Assembly: GCF_000241345.1 (NCBI RefSeq)
Contig: NZ_BAED01000069.1
Coordinates: 62,001 to 126,000, forward strand
Direction of reading: 5' to 3'
Length of the DNA stretch: 64,000 nucleotides
Origin: Gordonia amarae NBRC 15530
GTDB taxonomy: Bacteria; Actinomycetota; Actinomycetes; Mycobacteriales; Mycobacteriaceae
Shown in pieces: positions 46,639 to 57,200 of this stretch (position 1 is its first letter; each line of letters starts with the position of its first letter). The notes beneath the pieces are model-generated. The model worked only from the letters and a program-made list of their open reading frames with translations. It was not told the DNA's origin and did not search any database. The translations under genes were made by a program, and so were the position numbers.

Positions 46639-47889
46639 CTATTTCCCCGGATCGCGTTCGGGGAGAGGGCGTTCGATGATCGTGGGGCGGCCGTAGGCGT
46701 GGCGGACGCGGCGTTTGGCGGCCAGGTAGACGCCTTCGGTGCGTTCGGCCACCTCGCGCCAGGAGAAGTCCTCGGTGAGGCGGTCGCGGGCGCGGCGGGC
46801 GCGGGTGGCGGCGGCGGTCGGGTCGTCGAGGGTTGTGCGGATCGCGGACGCGATGCCCGCGACGTCGGCCGGTTCGAAGGTGAAGCCGGTGACGCCGTCG
46901 TCGACGGCCTCGCCGAGGCCCCCCGCCGTCGAGACGACCAGCGGGATGCCGCAGGCGGCGGCTTCGAGGGCGACGATGCCGAACGGTTCGTAGCGGCTGG
47001 GCAGGACGATCGCGGCGCACCGCTGCATCGCGGTAACCAAGGCGTTGTGGTCGAGGGCGCCGACGAACCGCACCGACCGGGTCACCTTGTGCTTGCGCGC
47101 GGTCTCCATCAGCCACTCGAGCTGGGTACCCGTGCCCGCGATGGTGAGGGTGGTGCCGGGATGGGTGCGGCGTACCCGCGGCAGCGCGGCCAGCAGGTCC
47201 TGCACGCCCTTCTCGTATTCGAGCCGCCCGGCGAACAGCAGTTCGGCCGGGCCCGACGTCGGCGGGCGCGGCGCGAACGGCCAGGTGTCGACGTCGATGC
47301 CGTTGTGGATGACCTGGATCTCCTCCGGCCCGAACAGCCGGTTCACCTCGTCGCGCATGGACTCCGAGCAGGTGATGAGGGCGTCGGCCTCATTGGCCAG
47401 CCACCATTCCACCGAATGGACCTGCCGGTTGGTGGAGCCGCTGACCCAGCCGCTGTGCCTGCCGGCCTCGGTGGCGTGGATGGTGGCCACCAGCGGCACG
47501 TCGAAGAACTCGGCGAGCGTGATCGCGGGATGGGCGACCAGCCAGTCGTGGGCGTGCACCACATCAGGCAACCAGGCGGTCTCCGGGTCGCCGGCGAGAA
47601 TGCGCAGACCGGAACGGACGAACGAATGGCCCATCGCCAGCGTCCACGACATCATGTCGGTGCCGAATCGGAACTCGTGCGGGTCCTCGGCGACGGCGAT
47701 CACCCGCACCCCGTCGGCGCGTTCGTCGCTGGTGGGATGTGTGAGGGAGTCGGTGCCCGACGGTCTGCGGGTGATGACGGTGACGTCGTGGCCCAGCTTG
47801 GCCAGGTCGATCGCCAGGTGGTGGACGTGACGGCCCAGCCCACCGACGATCACCGGCGGATACTCCCACGACACCATCAACATCCGCAT
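46639..47889 (-). CDS. GT4 alpha-glucosyltransferase (Rv3032-like)
   Basis: 416-residue GT-B glycosyltransferase: N-terminal SWEYPPVIVGGLGRHVHHLA (acceptor/donor loop as in glycogen synthases), FAGRLEYEKGVQDLLAALP, and the donor-binding E-x7-E motif in SRYEPFGIVALEAAACG. Its relative Rv3032 makes the alpha-1,4-glucan backbone of MGLP. ATG 47889 has gggggg upstream and overlaps the GH57 stop by 13 bases, making MTase-GH57-GT4 one operon. Confidence 0.92.
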   Translation of the reverse strand: MRMLMVSWEYPPVIVGGLGRHVHHLAIDLAKLGHDVTVITRRPSGTDSLTHPTSDERADGVRVIAVAEDPHEFRFGTDMMSWTLAMGHSFVRSGLRILAGDPETAWLPDVVHAHDWLVAHPAITLAEFFDVPLVATIHATEAGRHSGWVSGSTNRQVHSVEWWLANEADALITCSESMRDEVNRLFGPEEIQVIHNGIDVDTWPFAPRPPTSGPAELLFAGRLEYEKGVQDLLAALPRVRRTHPGTTLTIAGTGTQLEWLMETARKHKVTRSVRFVGALDHNALVTAMQRCAAIVLPSRYEPFGIVALEAAACGIPLVVSTAGGLGEAVDDGVTGFTFEPADVAGIASAIRTTLDDPTAAATRARRARDRLTEDFSWREVAERTEGVYLAAKRRVRHAYGRPTIIERPLPERDPGK

Positions 47890-49517
47890 GTGGCAGTCCC
47901 CCCATCAATGTCCGTGCCGGCGGTGGCGTCGGCATCCCCGATCAGCGGTTCGTGATCGAGTGGCCCGCCCGACAGTAGCGATTCCGCGACGAGCCGGCGA
48001 GCGTCGATCCCGGCGAACAGATTGTCGGCCCTGGCCCAGTTGGCGGCCAGCTGTGTGGCCTGCTCCTCGCGGCCACGCGCCGCGGCGTCGCAGATCTCGC
48101 GGGTGGCGTGGGCGTGTTTGTGGGCGCGGTCCACGGCGTAGGCGGCGGCGGTGTCCTTGGACACCATGAACGGCCAGTCCGACTGCACCGTCATCAGCGT
48201 TTCGCGGACGATCTGATCGGCCACCCGATCCCGGGTGCCGGCACCGGCCAGTCGCTTGTCGACGGTCTCCAGCGCGGTCTCCACGACCTCGGCGTTGAGC
48301 TGCACCAGATGCTGTACCTGCGGGCCGTTCCACACCCGCCAGTCCTTGCCCGAACCCCACGACGAGGCGGGCAGATCCACCGGCTCCCCGACGAAGCCGT
48401 CGCGGCGGGCGCCGGCGAGGGTACCGACCTTCACGCCCACTTCGGGCAGCCGGCGCAGCACCTTGTCGAGCCACATCGGGCCCTCGTGCCACCAATGCCC
48501 GAACAACTCGGTGTCGAAGGCGGCCACCACGAGTGCGGGCCGGCCGATGCGATCGGATTCGGCGATCAGCCGGTCCCGGACGTGACCGACGAAATCGTCG
48601 ACATGTTTGTCGAGCACCGCCTCGACGCGCGCCGGGTCGTACGGCCTCTTCTGATCCGACGGCACCGTGCGTCCGGTGACCCGGGACGGTTTGAGGCCGG
48701 TCTCGTGGTCGTAGGTGTGAAAGTCGCGGTACACGGCGTGACCCGGATATCCGGACTTGGGCGACCACACCCGGTAGCTGACCGACAGGTCGCGGCCGAA
48801 CGCCACCACGACGGTGTCGCCGACCGGGCGGCCGAGGGCGGTGTCACCGTGCAGACTCGGGCCGTCGACCATGAAATGCCCGACACCGGCCGCCGCGTAC
48901 TCCCGTTCCATGCCCGGGGTGAACGCGCACTCGGGTGCCCAGATGCCGGCCGGGTCGTACCGCCAGCGGGCATGCGCGTCGGCCAGTCCCTCGCGCAGCG
49001 AGAACCGGCGCAGCCGAGGATCGAGCAGCGGCTGGAACGGGTGCGCGAGCGGACCACCGAGGAGTTCGATGACGCCGGAGTCGATGAGCGAGCGGAGCTG
49101 CGGGCTGCCGCCGTGCCGCCAGTGTGTCTCGAACTCGCGCATGGCGTGCGCCGACGCCCGGAACTCGCGGTGCCCTAGTGCGCGGCGGTCCGTGTCGCGG
49201 GAGACGGCGGCCTCCATCGACCGCAGCTGCCAGTCGGCGAGCCACTCGTACATCGACGACAGGCAGTGCGGGTCGTCGAGCTGGGCGGCGAGCACCGGGG
49301 TGATGCCGAGCGACATCTGGTCGCGGTAGCCGTCGGCGGCCAGGCCACGCAGCACCTCGAACACCGTCAGATACGACGACGCCCAGGACTGGTACAGCCA
49401 TTCCTCGCCGACAGGCCAGCGGCCGTGGTTGGCCAGCCACGGCAGATGCGAATGCAACACCAGGGTGAACTGGCCCGGAACCTGTTCGGCGGTGGTGTTC
49501 GCGGGTGCGGTACTCAG
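47877..49517 (-). CDS. GH57 alpha-glucan branching-type enzyme (Rv3031-like)
   Basis: 546-residue glycoside hydrolase family 57 protein. Motifs: TLVLHSHLPWLANHGRWPVG at the start, the nucleophile segment WAPECAFTPGME, the acid/base segment AFDTELFGHWWHEGP, and SSWGSGKDWRVW. It is proposed to branch or process the MGLP glucan. No ATG, GTG or TTG lies at the family start; a CTG at 49517 overlaps the upstream stop as CTGA and is the best candidate. An in-frame GTG about 40 codons upstream would add antiparallel-looking sequence. Confidence 0.88.
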   Translation of the reverse strand: MSTAPANTTAEQVPGQFTLVLHSHLPWLANHGRWPVGEEWLYQSWASSYLTVFEVLRGLAADGYRDQMSLGITPVLAAQLDDPHCLSSMYEWLADWQLRSMEAAVSRDTDRRALGHREFRASAHAMREFETHWRHGGSPQLRSLIDSGVIELLGGPLAHPFQPLLDPRLRRFSLREGLADAHARWRYDPAGIWAPECAFTPGMEREYAAAGVGHFMVDGPSLHGDTALGRPVGDTVVVAFGRDLSVSYRVWSPKSGYPGHAVYRDFHTYDHETGLKPSRVTGRTVPSDQKRPYDPARVEAVLDKHVDDFVGHVRDRLIAESDRIGRPALVVAAFDTELFGHWWHEGPMWLDKVLRRLPEVGVKVGTLAGARRDGFVGEPVDLPASSWGSGKDWRVWNGPQVQHLVQLNAEVVETALETVDKRLAGAGTRDRVADQIVRETLMTVQSDWPFMVSKDTAAAYAVDRAHKHAHATREICDAAARGREEQATQLAANWARADNLFAGIDARRLVAESLLSGGPLDHEPLIGDADATAGTDIDGGTATCGC

Positions 49518-50314
49518 GGCCGCACCGCCACCGCGAACAGGTCGAGGCTGGCGTCGATGTCGCCGGTGCCCCGCGTGGTGTCCAGGACGTCGAAGTCGTC
49601 GGTGGCGATCGCTGCGACGTCGGCGGCCAGCTCGTCGGGCCACGGCACTCCGGCCAGCGACCGTTCGATCTGGGCGTCGATGATCGACCCGCCCCACTTC
49701 GCGTCGAGCTCGCGGATCGCTGCGCCGTGGTACACGCCGAACATCGTGTCGACCTCGAAACCGCCGTCGACCAGCAGTTCGGTGAGTTCAGCCGCGTTGA
49801 GTTCACGGGTGTGGAACGGGTTGAGCGGGGTGTCGCGGCCGGGGGAGAAGGTGATCCGGTTGGGGGTGGAGATCAGCAGCCTGCCGCCGGGCCGCAGCAC
49901 GCGCAGGCATTCGGCGATGAACTGCGGCTGATCCCACAGGTGCTCGATGACCTGGAAGTTCACCACCACGTCGACGGACGCGTCGGCGATCGGCAGCTCG
50001 ATCAGGTTGCCCTGGTGCACGATCAGCTCGGGGTAGCGGCGGCGGGTGTGCTCGACGGCGGAGGTGTCGTAGTCGACGCAGGTCACGGATTCGGCGACCG
50101 TCGCCAGCAGCGCGGCGCCGTAGCCCTCACCGGAACCGGCCTCCAGCACCGTCTTATCGCGGCAGTCAGCGAGAATCGAGGTGTAGGCGATCTCGTGCCG
50201 GCGGAACCAGTAGTTCTCCTCGGCGATACCGGGAACGGTGCGCTCGCCGGTGAGCGCGAGCTGCGTTTCCGGCTCGATCGCCGCCTGTGCCGCCGATTCG
50301 TTGTGAAGGGTCAC
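49514..50314 (-). CDS. Class I SAM methyltransferase (Rv3030-like)
   Basis: 266 residues: motif I VLEAGSGEGYGAALLA, VVNFQVIEHLWDQPQFIAEC and LRVLRPGGRLLISTPNRITF. Its relative Rv3030 is a proposed O-methyltransferase of MGLP. First gene of the leftward MTase-GH57-GT4 operon. GTG 50314 lies 7 bases after TAGTCT, and a good ribosome site is missing, consistent with leaderless translation. Confidence 0.9.
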   Translation of the reverse strand: MTLHNESAAQAAIEPETQLALTGERTVPGIAEENYWFRRHEIAYTSILADCRDKTVLEAGSGEGYGAALLATVAESVTCVDYDTSAVEHTRRRYPELIVHQGNLIELPIADASVDVVVNFQVIEHLWDQPQFIAECLRVLRPGGRLLISTPNRITFSPGRDTPLNPFHTRELNAAELTELLVDGGFEVDTMFGVYHGAAIRELDAKWGGSIIDAQIERSLAGVPWPDELAADVAAIATDDFDVLDTTRGTGDIDASLDLFAVAVRP

Positions 50315-50327
50315 CTGACCGAGACTA
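50315..50327 (-). promoter_or_regulatory. -10 element, leaderless MGLP-type operon
   Basis: On the reverse strand TAGTCT (50327-50322) is followed by 7 bases and the GTG at 50314. Confidence 0.55.
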
Positions 50328-50405
50328 AGGTATGACCGGCCAACCTATCGAACCCCATACGGTATCGAGACATCGCCGAATCGCTCGTGTGTGACGAAGT
50401 CGGTG

Positions 50406-50490
50406 TTCAGTGTGCTGGACCAGCACGTTAAAGTAGGTGAGACCAAACGCAACTTACTCGTCGGTAAGTTGCTGACACCGACGCAGGAGG
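50406..50490 (+). promoter_or_regulatory. etfBA promoter with two palindromes
   Basis: TTCAGT (50406-50411), a 17-base spacer and TAAAGT (50429-50434). The spacer is almost filled by a perfect palindrome, gtgctgg-a-ccagcac (50412-50426). A second palindrome with 9-bp arms, gcaacttac-N6-gtaagttgc (50449-50472), falls just after the predicted start point. Such symmetry is typical of TetR-family operators. The ribosome site aggagg at 50485-50490 is 13 bases before the ATG, further than usual. Confidence 0.6.
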
Positions 50491-50503
50491 TCGACGTAGA
50501 CCC

Positions 50504-51283
50504 ATGACAAACATTGTGGTTCTGATCAAGCAGGTTCCCGACAGCGGTTCCGAGCGCAAGCTCAGCGATGACTTCTCGCTGGATCGCTCGATCGATCCCG
50601 TGATCGACGAGATCAACGAGAAGGCCGTCGAGGCCGCTCTGCAGATCAAAGAGGCCAACGGCGGCGAGGTCACCGTGCTGACCGCGGGCCCCGCGAGCGC
50701 CACCGACGCGATCCGCAAGGCTCTGTCGATGGGTGCCGACAAGGCCATCCACATCCAGGACGACGCGCTGCACGGCTCGGATGCCGTCCAGACCGCCTAC
50801 GCCCTGGCCCGCGCGCTGGGCACCGTCGAAGGTGTCGAGCTCGTCATCGCCGGCAACGAGGCCACCGACGGCCGCGTCGGCGCTGTTCCGGCCATGATCG
50901 CCGAATACCTGGAACTCCCGCACCTGACCTCGCTGCGGTCGCTGAAGGTCGAGGGTGAGAGCGTCACCGGTGAGCGTGAGACCGACGAGGGCATCTTCAC
51001 CCTTGAGGGCGAGCTGCCTGCCATCGTCAGCGTCAACGAGAAGATCAACGAGGCCCGCTTCCCGTCCTTCAAGGGCATCATGGCGGCCAAGAAGAAGGAA
51101 ATCGCGGTCGTCACCCTCGCCGAGATCGAGGTGGAGGCCGATGAGGTCGGCGCCGCGAACGCCGGTTCGGAGATCCTCTCGTCCACCCCGAAGCCTCCGA
51201 AGCAGGCCGGCGAGCGCGTCGTCGACGAAGGCGACGGCGGCACCAAGGTCGTCGAATTCCTGGTCTCGCAGAAGATCATCTAG
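50504..51283 (+). CDS. etfB: Electron transfer flavoprotein beta subunit (FixA)
   Basis: 259-residue EtfB: MTNIVVLIKQVPDSGSERKL, INEKAVEAALQIKEANGGEV, and LVIAGNEATDGRVGAVPAMI. With EtfA it collects electrons from acyl-CoA dehydrogenases for the respiratory chain. Next gene is etfA, 63 bases on. Syntenic with Rv3029c. The ribosome site is distant, as noted at the promoter. Confidence 0.96.
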   Translation: MTNIVVLIKQVPDSGSERKLSDDFSLDRSIDPVIDEINEKAVEAALQIKEANGGEVTVLTAGPASATDAIRKALSMGADKAIHIQDDALHGSDAVQTAYALARALGTVEGVELVIAGNEATDGRVGAVPAMIAEYLELPHLTSLRSLKVEGESVTGERETDEGIFTLEGELPAIVSVNEKINEARFPSFKGIMAAKKKEIAVVTLAEIEVEADEVGAANAGSEILSSTPKPPKQAGERVVDEGDGGTKVVEFLVSQKII

Positions 51284-51346
51284 TTCTTCTCGACCGGTAT
51301 TCATCCAGACCACACCGACGACATTCATTCCAGGAGTTAAGAAATC

Positions 51347-52303
51347 ATGGCAGAAGTACTCGTTCTCGCCGAGCTCGACGCCGAGGGCGGCCTGAAGAAG
51401 GCCACCGGCGAGCTCATCACCGCCGCCCGTGAACTGGGCAGCCCGTCGGCCGTCGTGGCTGCCGCCCCCGGTGCCGCCGCGGGCGTCGTCGACGCCCTCA
51501 AGGAGGCAGGCGCCGAGAAGATCTACGTCGCCGAGTCCGACGCGATCACCGGCTTCCTGATCAGCCCGAAGGTCGACGTCCTGTCGTCGATCGCCGAGCA
51601 GGCCTCGCCCGCCGCTATCATCGTGGCCAGCAGCACCGACGGCAAGGAGATCGCCGGCCGTCTCGCGGTGCGCCTGGGTTCGGGTGTGCTGGCCGACGTC
51701 ATCGCCGTCAAGGAAGGCGGCGTGGGTGTGCACTCGATCTTCGGTGGCTCGTTCACCGTCGAGGCGCAGGCCAAGGGTGAGGTTCCCGTGTTCTCGCTGC
51801 GTCCGGGTGCCGTCGACGCCGTCGCGCAGGCCGGTGCCGGCGAGGTCGTCAACGTCGACGTTCCCGAGCAGGCCGAGAACGCCGTCAAGATCGTCAAGGC
51901 CGAGCCGAACGTGGGCGGCGACCGTCCGGACCTGACCGAGGCGTCGATCGTCGTCTCCGGTGGCCGTGGTGTGGGTTCGGCGGAGAAGTTCTCCGTCGTC
52001 GAGGCCCTCGCCGACTCGCTCGGTGCCGCCGTCGGCGCCTCGCGTGCCGCCGTGGACTCCGGCTACTACCCGGGCCAGTTCCAGGTCGGTCAGACCGGCA
52101 AGACCGTGTCGCCGCAGCTGTACATCGCCCTGGGCATCTCGGGCGCCATCCAGCACCGCGCCGGCATGCAGACCTCCAAGACCATCGTGGCCGTCAACAA
52201 GGACGAAGAGGCCCCGATCTTCGAGATCTCCGACTTCGGTGTGGTCGGCGACCTGTTCAACGTCGCCCCGCAGCTCACCGAGGCCGTCAACGCCCGCAAG
52301 TGA
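51347..52303 (+). CDS. etfA: Electron transfer flavoprotein alpha subunit (FixB)
   Basis: 318-residue EtfA: N-terminal [20 protein letters not shown] and a C-terminal FAD domain with [39 protein letters not shown] and [20 protein letters not shown]. Co-transcribed with etfB (Rv3028c position). A hairpin follows 12 bases after the stop. Confidence 0.97.
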   Translation: MAEVLVLAELDAEGGLKKATGELITAARELGSPSAVVAAAPGAAAGVVDALKEAGAEKIYVAESDAITGFLISPKVDVLSSIAEQASPAAIIVASSTDGKEIAGRLAVRLGSGVLADVIAVKEGGVGVHSIFGGSFTVEAQAKGEVPVFSLRPGAVDAVAQAGAGEVVNVDVPEQAENAVKIVKAEPNVGGDRPDLTEASIVVSGGRGVGSAEKFSVVEALADSLGAAVGASRAAVDSGYYPGQFQVGQTGKTVSPQLYIALGISGAIQHRAGMQTSKTIVAVNKDEEAPIFEISDFGVVGDLFNVAPQLTEAVNARK

Positions 52304-52314
52304 TCTGATCGGTG

Positions 52315-52350
52315 AAGTCCCCCGCCCCGCAACCGCGGAGTGGGGGACTT
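52315..52350 (+). terminator. Terminator after etfA
   Basis: 9-bp arms aagtccccc (52315-52323) and gggggactt (52342-52350), with an inner ccgc/gcgg step, followed by tcccgttt. Confidence 0.65.
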
Positions 52351-52467
52351 TCCCGTTTCCGGGACATGATCGTCGGCTGAAGTCGCTCGGCAGACGTTCA
52401 TCCGCCGCGCCCCGACGCGACAGGCGTGCGTCGCCGCGCCGTCGTGCCACGGGTCTTGTATTCGGGT

Positions 52468-53310
52468 ATGACAACTACGCACGTCATGACCACGATCGGG
52501 GCGGCGCCCGCCGACACGCCGATCCCGATGCTCGGTGCGGGCCCGGTGCGAGTGCTGCTGTCCGGGGACCCGGACGACATCGTCGCCGCCCAGCGCTTGC
52601 GGTACCGGGTCTTCAGCGAGGAACCGGGGTTCTCCGACCACATCGGCGACCACGACAGCGGTCGTGACGCCGACCGGTTCGACGACTTCGCCCAGCACCT
52701 GATCGTTCGTCACGACGTCGACGGCGTGATCGGCTGTGCGCGGCTGCTCACACCGGTGCGGGCGGTCGCCGCAGGCGGCTGGTACTCGGCCACCGAGTTC
52801 GACGTCGCAGGGCTGGCACCGATCGCCGCGCGGACAGTCGAGATGGGCCGGGCGTGCGTGGATTCGGCGCACCGCAGTGGATCGGTGACGGCGCTGATGT
52901 GGGCGTCGGTGCTGCGCTACCTCGACCTGACCGGGCTGCGGTACGTGATGGGTTCGGTGTCGGTTCCGTTGCGCGGCACCCTCGGAGCCGCGCGAGGCGC
53001 CGAATTGCGTTCGGTGCGTGATCAACTCCTCGCCAGCTATCTTGCGCGGTGGCGTACTGAACCGCTGACGGCTCCCTGCGTCGACGGCATCGCGCTCGAC
53101 GACATCGCGCCGCACCCGGGAACCGCGCTGCCGCCGCTGCTGCGCGGCTATCTGCGGCTCGGCGCGCGGGTGTGCGGAGAGCCCGCGGTGGACGACGCCT
53201 TCGACGTCGGCGACTTCCTCACCGTCATCGACCGGGACGGCGCCACCCGCCGTTATCTCGACCGGCTCACCTCCACGGTGACGCGGCTGGCGGGATCGGC
53301 CGACCGGTGA
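52468..53310 (+). CDS. GNAT-fold acyltransferase (OlsB/hemolysin-like, Rv3027c-like)
   Basis: 280 residues with an N-acyltransferase core ([59 protein letters not shown]). The family includes OlsB, which acylates ornithine with a hydroxy-fatty acid. It is coupled by a 4-base GTGA overlap to a PlsC-type acyltransferase, the same pairing as OlsB-OlsA, so an ornithine-lipid-like product is plausible but untested. ATG 52468 agrees with the family start. Confidence 0.82.
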   Translation: MTTTHVMTTIGAAPADTPIPMLGAGPVRVLLSGDPDDIVAAQRLRYRVFSEEPGFSDHIGDHDSGRDADRFDDFAQHLIVRHDVDGVIGCARLLTPVRAVAAGGWYSATEFDVAGLAPIAARTVEMGRACVDSAHRSGSVTALMWASVLRYLDLTGLRYVMGSVSVPLRGTLGAARGAELRSVRDQLLASYLARWRTEPLTAPCVDGIALDDIAPHPGTALPPLLRGYLRLGARVCGEPAVDDAFDVGDFLTVIDRDGATRRYLDRLTSTVTRLAGSADR

Positions 53311-54224
53311 CCGCGATGGGTTCGACGGCGGTGGTCGGTCCGGCGCCGGTGACGCCGTGGCCAAGACCCTCGCTCGTGGCCGTGCCGGACCTGGTCGGCG
53401 CCGCCTCGGGACGGGTGCCGGTACCGCCGGACAGCGGTCTGCATCCGTGGTTTCCGCTGAGCCCGTGCGGAGCCGGATGCCTTGTCGGGCGCCATGACAG
53501 GGCGACGACGGTGCAGGTGGCGGTCCGTGTGCTGAGAACGGCGGCGGTGGCGGTGGCGGCGGCCTGCCTGTGGCCGGTGGCCGCAGTGGCACCCGCGCCG
53601 GTCCGCCGCCGGTTCCTGCGTGGTCTGTCGCGCCGGGTACTCCGGTCGCTCGGGCTGACCGTGGTGGTCGACGACCGGCGCCCGTTCGTCTCCCATTCCT
53701 GCGGACTTATTGTGGCCAATCATGTTTCCTACCTCGATATCCCCGCCGTGGCAATGATCAGCCCCGCCCGCTTCGTGGCGAAGGCGGAAATCGTGGGTAC
53801 GCCGGTCTCGGCGCTACCCGCGCGGATCCTGCGTGCCATCCGCGTCGAACGGAACTCGTTGCGGCGGTTGCCCGGCACGGTGCACGAGGTGACCGGGAGG
53901 CTGGAGCTCGACGAGTCGGTGGCGGTGTTCCCGGAGGGAACCACCCGATGCGGCACGACCACCGGCACCTTTGCCCCGGCGTTCTTTCAGGCGGCCGTCG
54001 ACGCGGGTGTGCCGGTCCTCCCGATCGGCCTCGCCTTCACCACGCCGTCGGGCAGTTGCCCGGCAGCGGCGTTCATCGGTGAGGACACCCCGTGGGATAC
54101 GCTGCGGCGGGTGTTGCGCACGCGGGAACTGAGCGTGCGGGTCACCGTGCACGAGAGCCAGTTACCCGGCGCCGACCGCCGCGAGCTCGCGGCCCGATGC
54201 GCACGACTCATCGCAGGCGGGTGA
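53307..54224 (+). CDS. PlsC-type lysophospholipid acyltransferase (Rv3026c-like)
   Basis: 305 residues: an extended N-terminus, a hydrophobic segment (about 70-100), then the acyltransferase motifs NHVSYLD (HX4D), FPEGTTR and PVLPIGLAF. It should esterify a lyso-lipid made by the preceding GNAT enzyme. GTG 53307 overlaps the upstream stop. Its 3' end overlaps the convergent regulator by 17 bases. Confidence 0.88.
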   Translation: MTAMGSTAVVGPAPVTPWPRPSLVAVPDLVGAASGRVPVPPDSGLHPWFPLSPCGAGCLVGRHDRATTVQVAVRVLRTAAVAVAAACLWPVAAVAPAPVRRRFLRGLSRRVLRSLGLTVVVDDRRPFVSHSCGLIVANHVSYLDIPAVAMISPARFVAKAEIVGTPVSALPARILRAIRVERNSLRRLPGTVHEVTGRLELDESVAVFPEGTTRCGTTTGTFAPAFFQAAVDAGVPVLPIGLAFTTPSGSCPAAAFIGEDTPWDTLRRVLRTRELSVRVTVHESQLPGADRRELAARCARLIAGG

Positions 54225-57200
54225 CCGACTCCACGATATCGGTCAATGCCAACTCCTTGGCCCGCCTTTCGATGTCGTCGATCTCCCGGGTCCGCGCGGC
54301 CGACGGTGGGGTACGCGTGGCGGCCAGCAGCCGGCACCGCAACAACGACGGACGGCCCGCGCCCCGGACTGCGACCTCGGTGGCGTCGCGCAGCGCCGTA
54401 TCGCCCTCGGCGTCGTCACCGACCAGGTAGTGCAGTTTGGCCAGCGCCAGCCCCACCGTCCCGACCTGCCCGATCTGCCCGAGGGCGCCGATGCCGGTGC
54501 TGTACGGCGCGAGATAGTCGATGAAATGGCGCGCATAACCGGTCAATTCGAGGTCGGCGACGACATGCGCCAGCAGCACCGCCTGACACAGCGACGTCCA
54601 CACCATCGGCCGGTCATCGGCCAGCCAGATGGTGATCATCCGTTCGGCCAGGTCGTGATCGCCCTCCGCGCGGGCGATCATCGCCACCCCGGCCGCCAGC
54701 AGCACCGTCATCTGTTCGTCGGAGAACTCGTCGGCCATCGACCGGGCCCAGTCGAGCGTCGACATTCCCTTCGGGGCAACGTTGTTGGCCTCGATGACGG
54801 CGTCGAGCAGGTGCCGTTCGGTGGCCAGCCCGATCATCGCGACGGTGTCGCTGCCCGCCACATACAGTTCGGTCATCTGATGCACCTTGACCGCGGTCCG
54901 GAAGTGTTCCATCGCGACGTCGAAGTCACCGTGCCACACCGCGAGTGAGGCCTCCATCCAGCGCAGCTGAGCACGCAGGATCGGCAGCCGGTAGCGTTCG
55001 CTGCCGACGATGCCGCGGCGCACCAGATGTTCGGTTGCGGCGACATCGCCGAGGATCATCGTCGACATGGTGAGTACGGTGTCGACGATGACATCATCGA
55101 CATCTGTTGCGGCATAACCGAGTCGGTTGCTGTCAGGGGACCCGGCGGCGCGTACCCGCCGGATCTGTTCGGCGAGCCCGATCGATGACGCCGCGTGCCG
55201 TGCCACGCCGGAATAGGTGATGAGGCGGGCCATCAGTACATCGACCAGCACAGAGTCGTCGTCGAGTCCGGCGGCCACCTCGTCGGCACGATCGAGCAGG
55301 CCGGCCGGAACGGACGCGTCATGGTGGTAGCAGTTACCGACGGCGAGCGCACCGAGTACCCGAGCAGTGTCCGGGCCGTCACCCGCCACCGTGTCGAGCG
55401 CCGATTCCAGTGCTGCACACAAACGTTCGTTGTCGACGTTGGGACCGACCCAGGGCCACGAACCGCCGGCGCGCAGCAGGATTCCCGCGAGCCTGCCGAG
55501 GGTGTCCGGCGCATCGGCGGCGATCGCCTCGTCGAGCCGGGTCTCGACGATCGCGAGCGCCTGCTGCACCTGCCCGGCGCGGGTCTGCGCGGTGAGCAGA
55601 CCCATCAGCAGGTCGTCGCGCTCGGTGACATCCTGGCTGATGCGGGGCGCCGACTCGTAGATGCGCAACGCGACGCCGAGCCAGTACGCGGCCTTCTCCG
55701 AATCCCAGGCGGCCGTGGCGTCGGCGGCCGCGGCCCGGCAGGCGGCCACCACCTCACGCGGATCGGCCACGGCCAGGGCGTCGACGAGGTGGGCGGCGCG
55801 CACCGCCCGGGAGTCGCTGCCGCCGATCTGATCGAGCACCTCGGCGATCCGCAGATGGATCCGGGCACGGCGTAACGGCCGGATTATCCCGAGCGCGCCT
55901 TCGCGCAGCAGAGCGTGCGCGAAACGGGTGCCGACAGCGGGGAGGGGGACGTCCGTCCGATCGTGCCGGGCGACCAGGATGTGTTCGTCGACGGCCTCGT
56001 CGAGACAGTCGGCGATGTCGTCGGGGTCACGGCCGGTGACCGCCACCAGCAGCGGCACGTCGATGTCCTCGCCGATGGCGGCGGCGTAGCCGATCACCTC
56101 CAGCACCGCCGGATCCAGCGAGGTCAGACGCCGGTCGAGAATGGACCGGACGGCCTCGGGGATCTGCTCGGCGCGCCGGGTGTCGTGGGCGAGCCGGGCG
56201 AATTCCGTGACGAACAACGGATTCCCGTCCGTCCGCCGGGCCAGCAGGTCGACGGCGGCGGGCGCCATCTCCTCCCGGGACACGGCGCACACCAGTTCGG
56301 CGACCTCGTCGCGGGAGAGCCGCGGCACTCCGATCACGGTGGCGCCGGACCGGTTGGCGGCGGCCCGGAACCGGTGCACCTCGGGGCCGCCCTCACCGTC
56401 GCGGGCGGTGGCGATGACGATGATCCGGCGCCCGCGCAGCACCGACATCAGGTAGGTGAGCAACCCGAGCGACATCGGGTCGGCCCACTGCAGGTCGTCG
56501 ACGACGAAGACCAGCGGCGTCGCCGTCGCGGCATGTTCGAGCATGGTGTGCACGCGGTCGTAGACGGCAAACCGTGCGGTGTCGGCGTCCGAACCGGTGG
56601 GCACCGACAGCACCTGCGCCGGGTCGGCGCCCAGCGCACGGCACGCCTGCCGCAGCGGCCACCAGGCGGGGATGCCCTCGGTGTCGGGGCAGCGTACCCA
56701 CACCACTCTCGTGTCCGGGCCGTGTGCGGCGACGGCCAGGCGCACCGTCTCCCCGGCGAGGGCGGTCTTGCCGATACCCGGTGGGCCGGTGAGCAGGATC
56801 CACCGCGGATCCAGTGACCCCGATCCCACGACGGCACCCAGTCGCCGTATCTCGTCGGTGCGGCCCACGAATCCGGCGTCGGTATCGGTCGCGGTCACGC
56901 TGCCTGTGCCGTCGGGCACAGTGGCCGAGGCCGGTGCCTCGACCTCGGCCGAACCCGTCCAGTGCGGGGGCCGGGGCCAGGCGGCGATCGCCGGATCGTG
57001 CCGCAGGATCGCCCCCTGCAAGGCCGTCAGCTCGGTGCCCGGGTCGAGTCCGAGCTCGGTGTCGAGCGTCCGGACATGGTCGGTGTAAGCCTCCAGCGCC
57101 TCGGTGATGCGCCCCGAGCGGTACAGCGCCACCATCTGTAGCCACACCGTACGTTCGTGCAACGGGTCGCGGACACGCAGCGCGGCGATCTCGCTCAGCG

